Under the pieces are notes generated by a model that was not told the DNA's origin, ran no database searches, and saw nothing but the letters and a program-made list of their open reading frames with translations. From Istiophorus platypterus (Eukaryota > Chordata > Actinopteri > Istiophoriformes > Istiophoridae): 64,000 bases of DNA. The DNA lies in the NCBI GenBank assembly GCA_016859345.1, contig CM029124.1, positions 18,077,480 through 18,141,479 of the forward strand, in the 5' to 3' direction. The position numbers and the translations under genes were made by a program. Below, piece after piece: positions 63,481 through 64,000 of the stretch; positions within the stretch are counted from its first letter, which is position 1; the number at the start of each line of letters is the position of its first letter.

Positions 63481-64000
63481 GCGGTGCGTTTAGGGAATCT
63501 CTGTGAACCCGGCAATCTTCAAGTCCATTTGTCCACTCTTGTGACCGTTTACTGTTTTTGGAAATCTTTAGGTTTCTGTGTGTTACTGAGACAAATGGGG
63601 CAATTTAACGACATGAATCTAGGGCAGTGATAAGCATCTGTTTGTTTTTTCGTGCGCCCGTTTGTTAATTCCGTCTAATATACATCCATAATCGGCAGAT
63701 TGGTCAGTAATTAAATAATAATTAGTTGCAACCCTATCATTAATATCGTGGTTTTCAATGAGGTTGCAGCTCATGTGATTCTTATATTTACTAGTTTACA
63801 AAGAGCCCCTTAATGCACCACTGACTGAACAGGTGTCTCCCTTCCCGCGGCAGCGTTTTATACAGCATAAATAAACACTATAATTTTGGTTAAAGGGTCA
63901 AGGGACGATAACTGTGACCTTGCAGATATTTATATATTCTAGGTTATACATATTAATCTGCTTTAGACCGTTCCACAGTAGGTAATATAAGCTACTCCTT

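Larger units (their letters stand above)
61451..64000. other. Region upstream of LYST
   Basis: Holds the heptamer repeat and a second CpG-rich block; otherwise AT-rich. No frame here matches a protein I know. Confidence 0.5.

Overview
This window is vertebrate nuclear DNA, most likely from a ray-finned, perch-like (percomorph) fish. The evidence is vertebrate gene families in many small GT-AG exons, abundant (CA)n microsatellites, and several dispersed repeats of a kind I know from percomorph genomes. The species cannot be named from the sequence. No bacterial, viral or CRISPR content was seen.

The window is dominated by one gene on the minus strand, the lysosomal trafficking regulator LYST (the Chediak-Higashi / beige protein). 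I could place 53 exons between about 61.4 kb and 8.47 kb, the same number as I recall for human LYST. From the methionine that aligns with the human start, the product is about 3,782 residues (human about 3,801). The order is an armadillo-like N-terminal region, a concanavalin-A-like segment, a long helical middle, a PH-like domain, a BEACH domain and C-terminal WD40 repeats. I checked the phase at every exon junction, and all agree except one: exon 17 is one base short, which shifts the frame and gives an early TAA.

Left of LYST (1 to about 7.3 kb) is the first coding exon of gng4 (G-protein gamma-4), also on the minus strand. Its second coding exon lies off the left edge. A GC-rich block at 5.26-5.77 kb is a plausible gng4 promoter and 5' noncoding exon. 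The gng4-LYST neighbourhood matches the human 1q42 order. Right of LYST exon 1 (61.4-64 kb) are two CpG-rich blocks, one carrying the LYST promoter with a six-copy 7-bp repeat. The other, near 63.1-63.4 kb, may be the start of a divergent gene.

The points most worth a second look are: (1) the one-base frameshift in LYST exon 17; (2) exons 1 and 2, which human LYST is thought to leave untranslated but which here encode an in-frame 60-residue N-terminal extension; (3) a 162-bp phase-matched cassette exon between exons 28 and 29; (4) a 400-bp cluster of fold-backs in intron 19 with a near-exact copy of part of exon 20; and (5) exon 8, tightly flanked by a CT-rich tract and a long CA repeat. I did not find a new gene system here. 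The rest is ordinary intron and intergenic DNA.
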